Source: Agaricus subrufescens
Taxonomy: Eukaryota; Basidiomycota; Agaricomycetes; Agaricales; Agaricaceae
Reading direction: 5' to 3'
Assembly: GCA_029945375.1 (NCBI GenBank)
Contig: CM057060.1
Coordinates: 744,001-808,000, forward strand
DNA: 64,000 nucleotides
The position numbers were made by a program, and so were the translations under genes. Positions 36,928-48,677 of this stretch are shown here, one piece after another; within the stretch, counting starts at the first letter, position 1; the number at the start of each line of letters is the position of its first letter. The notes under the pieces are model-generated. The model had not been told where the DNA came from and ran no database searches. It saw only the letters and a list, made by a program, of their open reading frames with translations.

Positions 36928-38123
36928 CATGGTTCGTGACTCTAGGCTACAATAGACCTGCGGACACTGATCACTTGGAAATAGCAAGCAGACATAGAGG
37001 CGTTGGTGCTTTCTGGTGAACTATTTAATGGAAAAGAACGCTCGTCCTCCCCGGCGAGGTCTGTGTCCTCCAGTGATTCTGGCTGGCATGATGATGATCT
37101 TCAATACAAACACGACGAGGCTTTCAACGGGACTGATGTACAGGACTCGATAGGTATGGCTCCTGGACGGACGGGAGTCAAAGGTGTTATTCGGGACAGA
37201 GATGAAGCAGTTGAAATAGAGCGGAGTAAGAATGCGAAAGAGATGGAGGATCTACGAAACAAGATGGCAGCGGGGAATTTGGGTGGGAAGACGTATTTGG
37301 AGGAGGAGAGGGAGAGGGCTGCGAGGGGGGAGGAACTGGTTGATGAACTTGTGCTTAGGGAGTTGGAGAGGGATTTGGCGAAGCGAGATGTTTTTGGGGC
37401 GCCGAGGACGAGGTTTGGGTATTTGCGGGAGGTGGGTGTGAAACAGTTTGTGGATGCTGTTGAAGGGGAGGGGAGGGGGACGTGGGTGGTGATTCATATT
37501 TATGATCCGGTAAGTTGTATGTTCCCAAAGCCTGTTGTTGTTGTGTTCCTGACTCGTCTTGACAGTCGCTTGATCGATGCTTCGAGCTTGACGAATTACT
37601 GGCTCGAATAGCCAAGGAGAATCCCATGACTAAATTCCTTCGTGCAAGAGCAACAGCTTTAGGATTTGCAAAGGAGTATAAATCTCGAACACAAATTCGG
37701 TCTTTGAACCGTCCATCGCGGACATACAAAAAAGACTATGATGATATATTCGATGATGATGATGACGATGATGGTGAGAGTGGGAGTCAAAATGATGATG
37801 AAGATGTCGACTTGGAAATGCTTCCGACAATATTGGTGTATCGTGATGGTGAACTGGTGCATAATTGGGTTCGTGTCGACTGGGTAGCTGGTGAAGATAA
37901 CGTGGGCGAGTTGTTTCGCAGGTAAGTTTTGTTTTATGAACTCGACGACACATGAAGTAACTTAGAATTTTGTGTTTGCAGACATCATATTATACAGCCG
38001 AGTGTCATACAACAGGTTCTCGAGGTTGACCACCCCGAATCCGATGACGACCCTGACTTTCAAGATAGTCTGAGGAGAATAATTGCGCGTTCTAACAAAG
38101 ATGACGGCGACAGCTATTGGTAG
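36928..38123 (+). CDS. Phosducin-like protein
   Basis: A thioredoxin-fold cochaperone that helps CCT assemble the G-protein beta-gamma dimer. GRTGVKGVIRDRDEA is the diagnostic N-terminal motif of phosducin-like proteins, and a helical Glu/Arg-rich segment follows. The thioredoxin-like part includes WVVIHIYDPS and LPTILVYRDGELVHNWVRVD. An Asp-rich run (near 37738-37775) interrupts it. The C-terminus ends DDGDSYW. The frame is open from 36982, but the natural N-terminus (IEALVLSG) has no ATG in place. I suggest a tiny first exon from ATG 36928 (ATG GTT C) joined across an intron to about 36992; this start is uncertain. Confidence 0.82.
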
Positions 38124-38280
38124 TAGTGGGGTAGCTGTATTTTACGGATATACATAGGGGGGGGACACTTCGACAACCCTGACTTGATCCTGATTTGATA
38201 CCAATTTGTTGAAGTTGTGATCGACCAAACTCTTTAATTGATTACAGCCTTCTTAACCTCTGATACCAAACTCTCGAAAC

Positions 38281-40505
38281 ATGTTCTCCGCTATGACGCT
38301 CGAGGAATTCATGCAACGTCTTGATGACTATGGTACAGTTAGTAAAGTGAAGGTAGCAGGTGCGTTTTCGTCTCCATTCCCAATGTTGACTGAAATCTTA
38401 TACACCTGTAGGCATGGATGGTGCGTACATCGCTATCAGCTACGAATGTATCTTCGAGCCTTTGTCCACCTAGTTGATGGTGTCCTACGTGGAAAGGTTA
38501 TGGTTTGCAAATACCCTTTCTACGTTTTTCGTAGCCTCGTCCTGACTTTCCTCCAGTCGAGGGAGAAATTCCTCAGTGCCGTCAAATCCGATGGTTTTGG
38601 ATTCTGCAGCGTGATATTGTGCGCATTATCTGTGTATCTCATTAACGTCCTCATTCAACCTCGACATCTAATTTAGTGGTTGGGACATACATGATCAAGT
38701 CTACCCTCAAGAACTTTCGATATCCAACAGACACAATGGCTATCGTGATCTACTGGCATGGATAGACATCTCTACTTACCGGCGAATTCCTTGGGAGAAC
38801 AATGTCCCTTTCTTTTTGTTGACCTTTAAAGATCCTGAAACGAAACAGGCTTTGGCTGTTGATCCGCGAGGTGTTGTGGACCGAATGGAAAAGCGTGCTT
38901 TGGAAGAATTGGGGTGTGTTCCGTATGCTGGAGTCGAATTCGAAGTAAGTGGTGGTTTTTGTAATGTTTTTATATCAATGGGACCTGATAAGAGGTACTC
39001 GTAAGTATTTCAACTTCAAAGGTATGTTTTATTTCAACTATGGAATCTTATGAGTTATACTGATTAACTCATGTCAGAGACACCTCTGTCTGCTTCCGAA
39101 AAGGGATTTGTCAAGTTGAACCCTCTCACGCCGGGGAGTAAGTTAAAATGTGCGCCTCTTTTAATGATCAGGACGCCTAATATCAGGAAGTGCATGGGTA
39201 TTCACTCCTCAGAACGCAACTCAATAAAGAATACTTTGAAGACATCATCGATACGGCCAAAAGATTTGATATCGATATCGAGAGTCATCGTATGTCAGCA
39301 CCTCAGAAAACCGAATATATGCTAGCTGATGCTTCTTTCCTAAGATACCGAAACTGGGCCTGGAGTTTATGAAACCGCCCTGGCCTATACGACCACTTTG
39401 AAGATGGCGGATAATGCTATTCTTTTCAAGTACCTCGCCAAGAGTATCGGGATGAAGCATGGAGTTATGCCTAGTTTCATGGCTAAACCATGGGGGGATG
39501 TATGCGCTCTAGTTCTCTCCGTTTTACGACACTGATTGGCGGTTAGCTTCCAGGATGCAGTGGGTTAGTAGTATCGCGGGTTCTTGGTATTGACACCTTC
39601 CGCTTATGATACTCTAGGCATATCCACGTCTCGTTGCGCAGAGACGGGAAGAATATCTTTGCTGTTTCGGAGGCAGAGCTTGAAACTGGTAGGGCGGATG
39701 CCGCGAATAAGGATACGAGATTCATAAGCCGTGAAGCGGAAATGTTCTTGGCTGGGGTATTAGAAGGTCTCTCTGATGGTATAATTTCACTACTATCGGC
39801 TTCGATGCAGCCCATTGAAATGAAAAATTCCTTCTAGTCATGCCAATGGTACGCTCTAGAAGCTACTCTGCAGATAATCAAGTAACAGACATCCTGTGCT
39901 CGAAATTAGTTGGTCCCAACGATCAATGGATACAAACGTCTCGTAGGTGGAGAGGCCTTTTGGGCTCCAAATGCTGTCACCTATGGATATGATTCACGCC
40001 AAGCATCCATTAGGATCATCTCTCCGCCTTCCGTTGCACCCGAAGCTACAAGATTCGAAATTCGTGTCCCGGGGGCGGATGTGAATCCTTATTATGCAAT
40101 CGGTGCTATCTTTTCTCTTGGTATTCGAGGAATCAAGAAGGAAATTCAATTGGAGGAACCTCCGTTCAGTCAGCTAACTTTGGAAGATAAGGCCCAAGGC
40201 AGAGTATGCTATCTATTTTTTGATGTATTTCGAGGTGATGACACGAATATTACTTAGGTCAAAATGTTACCTAGGACGCTGGAGGACGCTGCGCTGAGGA
40301 TGATGCGACCTGAAAGTATTGCTAGAGAACCGGAGGTTTTCGGGAATGAATTTGTTGATCATTTCGGAGGCACTAGGCTAAATGAAGTGAGGCTCTGGAG
40401 TGCAGCCGTTACCAACTGGGAAGGTGTGTGGACAGTACTTGAAATTACTCGCATGAGGATTCATTGAGACCTGTTTCAGTTGAACGTTATCTAGAACTCG
40501 CTTGA
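38281..40505 (+). CDS. Glutamine synthetase-like protein (FluG C-terminal type)
   Basis: A glutamate-ammonia ligase fold protein broken by many short introns. Traced joins give FGWDIHDQVYP, YRRIPWENNVPF, LTPGMHGYSLL, HHTETGPGVYETALAY, SIGMKHGVMPSFMAKPWG, LPGCSG-HIHVSL, INGYKRLVGGEAFW and GYDSRQASIRIISPPS. The metal-site and catalytic glutamate (TETGPG), histidine (HIHVSL) and arginine (R before IISP) are present. This is the GlnA/FluG-type lineage, not the short primary fungal GLN1. No FluG amidohydrolase domain precedes it. FluG-like proteins are linked to signalling or polyamine-type substrates; true substrate unknown. Splicing between residues 25 and 40 is uncertain. Confidence 0.85.
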
Positions 40506-40677
40506 TATCAGATGGTGTTACAGAACGGAATACAATGAAGATGTTAACATTTCTGATACAAGCAACTCATAAGTCCTCAAAGTCCGAAGCATCTCGTGTT
40601 ATGTCAATTTTGGCAGCGTTTTGAACCATTTCATGAAGTGGGGCACATCCTAGGTGGGGTCATTGAATGCGAAGAAT

Positions 40678-41500
40678 TCAAAGCGCATGATAGGACGGGC
40701 TCACAGCAGCCACAGCTTTGGGCACAGCAAGCTGTTCAATGAACTTAGGTACTAGGCCGCCAGAATCACTTGAACATGCCATCCGCCACTCCACTTTTCC
40801 ACTGTCGAGTTGCTTCACCCGCTCGACAGCGGTGTAAAAGGCCCGGACGCCGGGTTCTTCGTGCTTCTGAAGCTCTTTGTGGGCGGAGAGATCAATTGGG
40901 ATGGACACAATGAGGCTGCAAAGATTCGTATCATGAGCATGAGTTATAGAATGGGGATGATTAGCGTGATTGACCCTGCGGATTCGTCGACAACCTGAAG
41001 GACCGTAAAAGTCCGGTCGGAAACGGGGAATGGCATTTTGTAAAACAAGTTCCATATTTGAGCAGTTGGAGATATTTCCTGGATTTTTGTGACTTTAGTC
41101 AACTCCGGGACGAAGCTGGTTGAGTAAATAGGACGTTGGAATTATGTGATTGACTCCAGTGAATTGACGTACTCCTTTTCGTTTTGTGCCTTGTTTTTGC
41201 CAAGTTTATCCCACAGCTGGTCATAAGTGATTTCTTCGGGAGGGTGTTCGCTGATACGACAATGCCAGGGTCCGCTACTTGAGCTCGCTGGCTTGTGCAC
41301 GACCTTGACGCTGTTGAATGTCTTCTTCAGTGGCCAAGAGTCCGTGGTCTCTATAAGTTCACGCCCGGCAGCGATGATGGACTCCTCCGGGGGGATGTCT
41401 GACGGCGTTAAACAGCTCCTATGAGGTCAAGCCTGGTTTGCAACGACTTACTGATAGGCTGAATGGCCACTGCTCTTAGGAATGTCTGGTCGTTCGACAT
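40678..41500 (-). CDS. DUF3074 (START-like) protein
   Basis: A protein of about 240 residues with the DUF3074 layout of START-like lipid-binding folds. Conserved stretches are KTFNSVKVVHKP, GPWHCRISEHPPEE, YDQLWDKLGKNKAQNEK, FYKMPFPVSDRTFTVLQVV and, near the end, GLIVSIPIDLSA with GVRAFYTAVERVKQL. Four exons fit with GT-AG borders; the last intron splits the Gly codon before LIVSIP. Start is ATG 41500, stop at 40678. Function is not known; a hydrophobic-ligand pocket is expected. It converges on the glutamine synthetase-like gene. Confidence 0.85.
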
Positions 41501-41649
41501 GTATATGTGAGAGAGTAATGTGATTCCGGATTGGATTGGCCGCTCTGATGTATTTTTAGAGGGCGGCCGGGTAAATTAATCACTGGATTATGTATTTAGT
41601 CTACAACTGCTGGTATACTGCTCTATGGATATGCAGGTGGAAGGTGTGT

Positions 41650-42243
41650 TTAGTTGGCCCGTACGGTTGGAGGTTTTGATTGGTTGAGGTTGACCAAGCC
41701 AAAGTACCGACTGCGACCACGGGAAGCTTCGTCGCGAGGCAGGACCTCACCGCGATCGAGAACAACACCTACGAAACGACGTGTACCGCTCATCCATTTC
41801 TCTTTGTAGAAACGAACAAAACCAGGTGCCATGGCGTATATTGTGTGATCACGACCCATCTTGACCTATAAGTGGATGATAATAAGGAACTTAGGGTCTT
41901 GAACAATAGTAGTAACATACATGTTGTCCTGGGTGAAACAAGGTTCCTCTTTGGCGGACAATGATATTACCTGGTATTACTTGTTGATCTGGACAAAAGA
42001 CAATTAATTTGTTGCAACAAAACAAAAATAATGACAATATACCTGAGAATTTTTTGACACCCAGGCGCTTGCCGGGCGAGCCTCCATGGTTTTGGACGGT
42101 GCCTCCTGCACGTTTTGTCGCGGTCCTGATAGAGCCTGGATGGAAAATGTCAGGCGGCGTCGAAATGACTCGGAAAGGGGCGGCAGACCTAAAGCGGAGA
42201 AGGGGGACCGGGCAAGGGCCAGGCTGCGGGACAGAAAAGACAT
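41650..42243 (-). CDS. MRP7: Mitochondrial 54S ribosomal protein bL27m
   Basis: A large-subunit protein near the peptidyl-transferase centre of the mitochondrial ribosome. After a basic, Ser/Leu-rich start ([18 protein letters not shown]), which is a mitochondrial presequence, comes the bL27 signature [20 protein letters not shown]. It continues with [38 protein letters not shown] and a fungal C-terminal extension. Four exons join with GT-AG borders, including a first intron inside the Gly codon after SAL. An upstream in-frame ATG (42297) would spoil the presequence, so 42243 is preferred. Divergent from SKP1, 154 bp. Confidence 0.93.
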
Positions 42244-42397
42244 GGCAATGACTGGACTTGTCTTCGTCGCCAGCAGCACCGGCCCCGTGACCGGCAATCA
42301 CCGGGACCCGCTCCATTGCAATCATATATATGGACTGGCTCATTAACCAAAGTCTTCCACCACCCCCGAACACGTCTTCCACCGCCCCTGCATAAAA
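42244..42397. promoter_or_regulatory. Divergent promoter region bL27m / SKP1
   Basis: 154 bp separate two head-to-head starts. A shared bidirectional promoter is the simplest reading. TATATAT-like sequence occurs near 42325-42333, upstream of SKP1. Confidence 0.5.
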
Positions 42398-43158
42398 ATG
42401 GTTCTCCTCGTCACTTCTGACAATGAGCAATTCCACGCCGACAAGGAAGTCGTTGAGCGTAGCGTCCTCATCAAAAACATGCTCGAGGGTTCGTGACCCC
42501 TTCGCCACACGTTGCGACATGGCCGTCTCACAGTGTTCTGTTCCAGATGTCGGTGAATCCGACCAACCCATTCCTCTTCCGAATGTTTCTTCAAGCGTCT
42601 TAAAAAAGGTCAGCCTCGGCGTGGCGCGTTATCGACCACGATCTTAAACTCATGCGGTTGCAGGTCCTTGAATACTGCGAGCACCATCGTGGCGAGCCTC
42701 TTCCCTCAGCGGAATCCGAGTCCAACCAGGATGAGACCCGCAAACGCACCACAGATATCAGCGAGTGGGATCAGAAGTTCATCACTGTTGATCAAGAGAT
42801 GCTCTTTGAAATTATCCTCGCCGCTAACTATCTTGATATCAAGTCACTACTGTGAGATTGCGCGTCGTTTGTACTTTTTTACAAGCCGCTTATACCCCTT
42901 ACAGTGATGTTGGATGCAAGACAGTGGCGAATATGATCAAGGGCAAGACCCCAGAAGAAATCCGTAAGCTCTTCAACATTGTGAATGACTTTACTCCAGA
43001 GGAGGAGGTAAGGGCTTGTTCGACTGCCTGGGACATATTTGGACTAAAACCCCTTTTTTTGCAGGCCCAAATCAAGAAAGAGAACGTGAGTACATAATAC
43101 ATGTTGGCTATGAGCGCGACACTAATTGCTTTGACAGGAATGGGCAGAGGACCGATGA
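42398..43158 (+). CDS. SKP1: SCF ubiquitin ligase adaptor Skp1
   Basis: Skp1 links cullin to F-box proteins. The start [20 protein letters not shown] and the core [14 protein letters not shown] are characteristic, and [25 protein letters not shown] precedes the F-box binding helices. The C-terminus [21 protein letters not shown] is nearly invariant in the family. Exons end at 42488, resume at 42547 and continue through four more short introns; all borders are GT-AG. Two F-box proteins in this window (189-1681 and 54842-57528) are possible partners. Confidence 0.96.
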
Positions 43159-43362
43159 TCGTCTACTAGATAACATACCAGTACCTCATTTACTTTTGTT
43201 GTATCATCCACCGTTAATCCACTTGCTCCACGTAAACTCCATTACCTGGACGTCACGCACGGACCCTCCGTGCTCATTATGTAATGGCCCAATTAAGCAC
43301 ACCCTATCGCCCAACTCCTTGCTGTGTTGCCTCTCCACAGCGTTTTTTTCTTCAGCTCTTAT

Positions 43363-45200
43363 ATGCCAGCCATCCCAGACCTTCCAGGAGATCTCCTTCC
43401 GCATAATTCAGAATTAGAACGCTGGCTCAAGGGCCATGTTGCACGACTTTGTCAACTCGATCATGACCGGTGGGCTGTGGTAAATATATCCGACCGACAT
43501 GTCGACTTATACCCGGTTACTTCCAGGTTTCCAGGCAGTCAGCCTGTCAGTTTCTCGGTAAGGGACTTGGCGAGGCTGGAAGCCCAAGAGTGAGTCTCCA
43601 TTCGTAACCTACCAAATAAGGCTTCCACTGACTCTCGTGCTTCTGTAGTTTTTGGGTCTGCGAAAAGTCGGATGGCATTCGTGTCTTGTTGTTGGTTGTG
43701 ACAGACCCTGGTTCTGGTGAGCAAACCACCTACATTGCAAGTACTCAGCGAACTGGTTTTCTTGGTTTGCACGAATGACTCTTGATTTGAACAGATTGAC
43801 CGCCACAATGCTTACCGCGAACTTCGTGGACTTTACTTCCCTCATCACGAGAATCCGATGAATCCCCTCATGAACACGCTTGTAGATGGCGAACTGGTTA
43901 TCGATGTCGATCCTGCCACTAAAAAGGCATGCACCGCCTTTTTTCTATCTCTCGTCGAGACGTAGGCTAATTATAGTCATGAAGGAAAGCTTGCGGTACC
44001 TCGCTTTCGACTGTCTAGTTGCCGACAATCAGAATGTCATGTCCAAGCCATTGGACAAGCGTTACGGTGTATGCTGCCTCCTCCCTCGCTTTCAAGAGTT
44101 TACATCTTATTTTTTTCCGGTTTGAATAGCGGTTGAACGCCTGGTTTTACAAACCCTATTCTCGAATGATGATAGACCATCCACACATGGCTGAGAAACA
44201 ACCTTTTAGGCATGTTACGGAGTTCTGTTCGCTCGCTACCCGTCGGCTGACCAGCTCTACAGCATTGCTGTGAAGCAAATTTCATTTTCTTATCATGTCA
44301 AGGCCGTCTTTGATGGCATACCACTACTTCAACATGGTAATGATGGGCTCATCTATACCTGCGTCAACACACAATATAGTCCTGGAACAGATAACAATAT
44401 GTATGCGCTTTCAACAATTTTTTTTTCGTTCTTGTGTCACTGAATATGGTTGATAAAAGATTGAAATGGAAACCACCCTCGGAAAACTCGATAGATTTTA
44501 AACTAGTGTTGCGTTTCCCGCCATCGATGAACGACCCAAAAAAACCAGATTTACATGCAAAACCTTTCTTCCTTTTGCATGCCTGGTTGGGCGGTGAAAG
44601 GTACGAGCTTTACGACGAGATGTTTGTTGATGATGAAGAATGGGAAAAGTGAGCTTTTTTTAATTCTGCGTCCTTTTCAAGCATTTACTGATTTAAATAC
44701 GAGGTTGAAACGAGGTGGCGAACAAGTTGACGATCGGATTGTTGAAGTGCACTGGGATCCTGAGATTTCGCGCTGGCGAATGATGCGGTTCCGAAATGAT
44801 AAACCTCATGGAAACCATATCAGTGTGGTCGATAACATCATTCAGAGTATCGTAGATGGCGTAGAGAAAGAAGCGGTAAGCGATTTTCCCTCTCCCAATC
44901 TTCACCCGACCTTGCAACTGAGTTCTTCTGTGCCAACAGCTTCTGCAACGCTCTGATGCGATCCGCAATGCTTGGAAAGCGCGCCAGGGTCAGCCGCCTT
45001 CTGCTTCCCAACCACAACCATCACAAGCTGCGACGTCTTCGAGATTGATACCACAGTCACAATCACAACCTCCGCAACCATCAGGATCCTTCATGCCTTC
45101 AAAACACATGCCACCTTTAGACTTGCGTTATGGGCCCATTGCGACCTCGATGTGGAGTAAGGTTTCTGGGCCAACCGTGTTTGCAGGGATGCAACGTTGA
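43363..45200 (+). CDS. CEG1: mRNA guanylyltransferase (capping enzyme)
   Basis: The nuclear enzyme that transfers GMP from GTP to the 5' diphosphate end of new mRNA, as a partner of the RNA triphosphatase and bound to the RNA polymerase II tail. FWVCEKSDGIRVLL contains the KxDG motif with the GMP-linked lysine (about residue 63). HNAYRELRGLYFP, LVDGELVIDVD and HGNDGLIYT are further nucleotidyltransferase motifs. The OB-fold part includes VEVHWDPEISRWRMMRFRNDK. The C-terminal tail is Gln/Ser/Pro-rich. First intron (donor in the Arg codon, 43470) restores DRFPGSQPVSFS. Start is ATG 43363. Confidence 0.94.
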
Positions 45201-46564
45201 TCATCGGATTCTTTTGCTTCTCGAAACCATTCCCTTTGCCAAAATACGTTATGCCTCGGGAGCGAGTATCTTCAGGGTCGAGTAAAAATTACCTCTTCCC
45301 TTCTCTTTCATTCCCTCTTTGTCTTGTTTGCAGTTCTTGGCAAATCTCATTTCAACGCCATCACTTGTATATTATGACGATCATTTCGGGTTCTACAACC
45401 TCTAGGCCAAAACACGCTGTCCTTTTTTTCTTACCGCAATCTCGTTTCCACAGTGATGATTACACACATCTCCTATGCATATACACACCCTCCACGTCAT
45501 TAATCTAACACCGATCTCTATTTGGGTGGTGGATCTATTATATGCACGCTCAACACCACCAAATGATCTGTTTCGTCACTGAGCCCTATACTATGGGCCT
45601 CTCTGAATGTTACATTTGATCAATCAAACCAGCTGCGCGCTGATGAGGCGATGGTCGGATATGGTGTGTCACTGTCAACGTCATTCGTTTTGGGTCTTGG
45701 GACTCCCAGGTGTTCTTAGCCCTTGTAGTATGGTATAATGCCATTGATGTGAGTTAGTGCACAGACTATATGTAATATTAGTGCGTATATTGGACGGTGC
45801 AAAAAGGAACGCCAAGACGCAACTGAGCCGGGTATCACGAAGTTCTGTCAGGGGAATACTCCTGTGGAAGGGTTTGGTTGAAACAGCGCTGAATTTAATC
45901 AAGCATTTTGGCAAGAAGAAAACAAGGACAGGCCTGGGTCGTGACAGATGTATTTGGTTGGAGACATCGATGGGACATTCGATAGCGAGGCGATAACAAG
46001 AGGGGGAGGAGTGTAACTAAAGAACAAGGAAAAGGTGTGCATATCTAACAGTTACAATGGAGGTAAAGTAGAAACAAGGAGAAAAATAAGAAACCTCGGC
46101 GTTGGTTGGAAACATATCTAAATGAAGAACAAAAAAAAGGTTAAAAGGTAACTCAGCCGAGGGTTGTCATCGCAAGTCGTTAGTGACATACAGTTGAATT
46201 TCTCTTTACACAAAGTTTAGCAAGAAAAAAACAACATCATAACATAAATCGAAAAGTGGAGAATATGTCAAGAATATAAACATGCCGTGAAATGGAAAAT
46301 TCTGTGAAAATGATGCAGGTGAATTTATGAAGTGTTAAGCAAGATTGTGAAAAATGTGGAAAAGATGAGATGAAGATGTGAGTAGATGAGAGATGAGATT
46401 TTTGGTCTGCATGAGGGAGATTGACTGAATGATTGGGTAGATGCGAAGAAAGCCGCAGTATCAATCAGGAGAGGAAGAGGAAGAGGCGGTTGCCAGTAGG
46501 CATTATTTTTGGCTGGCAGAAGCTGCGGGCAATTCACATCTTTGGTGGCTTCTTCCTGTCAACT
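45201..46564. other. Long convergent gap with purine-rich sequence
   Basis: 1.36 kb between two stops. From about 46000 to 46490 the plus strand is strongly purine-rich (many GAA/GAT runs), so the minus strand is a pyrimidine tract. The frames here are low-complexity. It probably includes long 3' UTRs; no gene is supported. Confidence 0.5.
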
Positions 46565-47283
46565 TCAGTTCAAGAAGTCAAGCGCAGAAGAAAGAGGCGA
46601 AATGGCAAAGTCGGCATAGCGATTAGGTGCTTCACCACGCAGAGAGCGCGTGTCGGCGAAAGTAAAGGAGCGAACAAGTGAAGGAACACACGCGTGTTTG
46701 GGTACGCGCTTAAGAGGTGGTAAGGGAGAGTCGAAAAAGCCCATATCTAATTCTGATTGGGCGTCATCAAACAGATCCACTGAGAGCTGTTCTGGACTTG
46801 ACTCGACTGACGACAATGGAGAACTACGTCCGCGGCGCGTCGGAGTGCTTGGAGAGATTGAGAGGGCGGCGAATTCTGCAGTAGGCAGTGCGGGAGGAAT
46901 CTTGATCTGGGTCAGAAGATACGTAAAGGCATTTACTCGGAGGCAGGCTTTGAGCGTACCTCATCAACGTCTTCTGCGGCAGCAAAGACCCAGGGCAAAG
47001 GCACATGGGTCGTTGGGTGCCCGACACCGGCATCAAGGTCGAGAGGAATATCCCCGATCAAGCCCTGGCCCCGGTTTTCGTCGAAACGAACGTCATCGGC
47101 GTCGTCGACGTTGGGATCGCACTGTCCCTCGGTGACCTTCCACCAGTCAATGTCGGCGAGGACTCGACGGACAGAAGGCTCTGAGGCGGGTGGGCGCTTT
47201 TTGTGGCGCACCCGAGCCGCAGAGGAGTGGTAGGGAGAGGCGCGGACTGCAGGGGAAGATGCAGTGCGACGAAGGGAGGGCAT
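46565..47283 (-). CDS. Unrecognised protein, Ser/Pro-rich
   Basis: I do not recognise this gene. Two exons joined by a GT-AG intron (donor after DVDE, acceptor before IKIPPALP) give about 220 residues. The first half is basic then acidic (RVRHKKRPPASE, WWKVTEGQCDPNVDDADD); the second half is Ser/Pro-rich and ends FAISPLSSALDFLN. Residues ESSPEQLSVDLFDDAQSELD look like a short acidic motif. The repeated SP/TP pairs suggest phosphorylation by proline-directed kinases (inference). No signal peptide or membrane helix. Conservation across species would decide whether it is real. Confidence 0.6.
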
Positions 47284-48010
47284 GGGGAGGAGAGAGGAGA
47301 CAGCGAGCCAGCGCAGTGGCCTGAGTGTCTGAGGGGGGCACCAGAGAGATGAGAATCTGCGAATTCGCTTATATATTTCCGCAGACGTCACACTCGATAC
47401 CTGTCTCCGTCACTCCTTCACATCCTTGTCCTCTCCTGCCCTGTCCTCCCCCCCTTCCGCGGCCCTCCCCTCTTCCTGTCAGCCGTCCAGCCCCTCGCTG
47501 CCACAGCGTGATCGCCGCGCCCGCATCGCCATCTCATGACTTTTACCGCCCCGCCTCTGCCGCTGCGGCCGTCCAATTTCAAAGATCATTCCTGATCCTG
47601 ATAGCGGGTCAGTCGGATTGGCTCCCTGAACCCACGACCCAGTGCCCTTGCCGACATTTCAGCGGTTTCAGACCCATTTGTTTCCACAGCTGCTACACAT
47701 CCTGAATACATTCCCTTGTAAGCAACAAGCAAGTTGGCAGGGAGATCTACGGATCATTCCCCCTGGCTTTTGAGCGGCCGCGTTGTGCGCCACTCGCCTC
47801 GCACTTCATTTACTTTCCGACGCGTCTCTAACATAACTAGTACCGATAAAATAAATATCACACGTCAAAACGCGTCTAGACGCGTCAATGCGAGTTAATT
47901 AGCGTGATCGACGCGTTTGTTCCAATAGCCTTTCCCATCAATAATGCCTCCTAAGTACCGGCTGCGTTGGACCAAGCCCCAGTATATGGCCAGAGGGTCT
48001 ATTGTCCTTG
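47284..48010. other. Upstream region with pyrimidine-rich tract and ACGCGT cluster
   Basis: The first 250 bp upstream of the minus-strand gene are C/T-rich on the plus strand. At 47820-47916 four ACGCGT hexamers occur within 97 bp. No coding frame is supported; a 126-residue plus frame is a compositional artefact. Confidence 0.6.
47820..47916. promoter_or_regulatory. Cluster of four ACGCGT (MCB-like) elements
   Basis: ACGCGT occurs at 47820, 47870, 47880 and 47911. The middle two form a perfect 16-nt palindrome, ACGCGTCTAGACGCGT (47870-47885). ACGCGT is the MluI cell-cycle box bound by MBF (Mbp1/Swi6-type) factors in fungi. The nearest start facing it is the minus-strand gene at 47283, about 540 bp away, so the target is not clear. 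Confidence 0.55.
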
Positions 48011-48677
48011 TCACAACCTGTCTTCTTTGAGGCAAGTCTGATACCTGAATTGGAGTAGAGGTCAATACATGTCCCAGTCACAAGTTGGGTTGAATATGAT
48101 ATATCACTCACTTGAGCCGAACTTGGATCTCACTTTCACGGCATTCATCAATCCAGAGTGCGACATTGTAGTACGCGTAGGAGGCCATCGCACCTGGCTG
48201 ATCAGTTTGACCGGGATACTGGAATTTACGCCGCAAGAATAGCGTCCATTGTACAGCTGTACTTATACTATTGGCCCCACGGTTCTCCTGTCAGTCAAAC
48301 CAGTGGTTCCTTGAACCCTGCATCAGCTATCTGCATTATATATCATCTATCTGCCGGTTCTACAACATCAATGGTTTCACGCCCCGCGAGTGCTATGCCA
48401 CCAAATTGAATGTTGAGCGGTGTTAGAGAGAATTCGGGTGAGACTGGCAGCTGAATACTATGAATAGCCTTCGCTGTGGGGTTCCATATATCATATGGTT
48501 CAAAGCCTTCTATTCGGTGCGTTTCCTCCGAAAAAAAGTCCATTCCTTTGTGTATAAAAGGAAAAATACCGATAAAATGTAGCGGCGATATACACAATTT
48601 CACAGGCGGCCGGGGAAAAAATCAATGTCGTCGTCAGGTGAACCAAACTTGAATGCTATGCGAGGAAGTTGAGACAT
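48011..48677 (-). CDS. Unrecognised small multi-exon protein
   Basis: I do not recognise this gene. Coding-like stretches on the minus strand are MSQLPRIAFKFGSPDDDIDF, EGFEPYDIWNPTAKAIHSIQ, SLTPLNIQFGGIALAGRETI, AVQWTLFLRRKFQYPGQ and AMASYAYYNVALWIDECRES, ending YQTCLKEDRL at a stop at 48011. The last join is a clean GT-AG intron inside a Lys codon. Earlier joins are uncertain: more than one set of borders is possible and I could not fix a single model. The composition (many beta-prone residues) suggests a compact beta-sheet protein. It could also be a decayed gene. Confidence 0.42.

Noticed and set aside
38281..40505. Glutamine synthetase-like gene as a pseudogene
   Set aside because: The many stops fall inside short introns; splicing restores all conserved motifs.
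47325..47705. 126-residue Pro/Ser-rich plus frame
   Set aside because: It follows from a C/T-rich promoter tract and has no conserved features.
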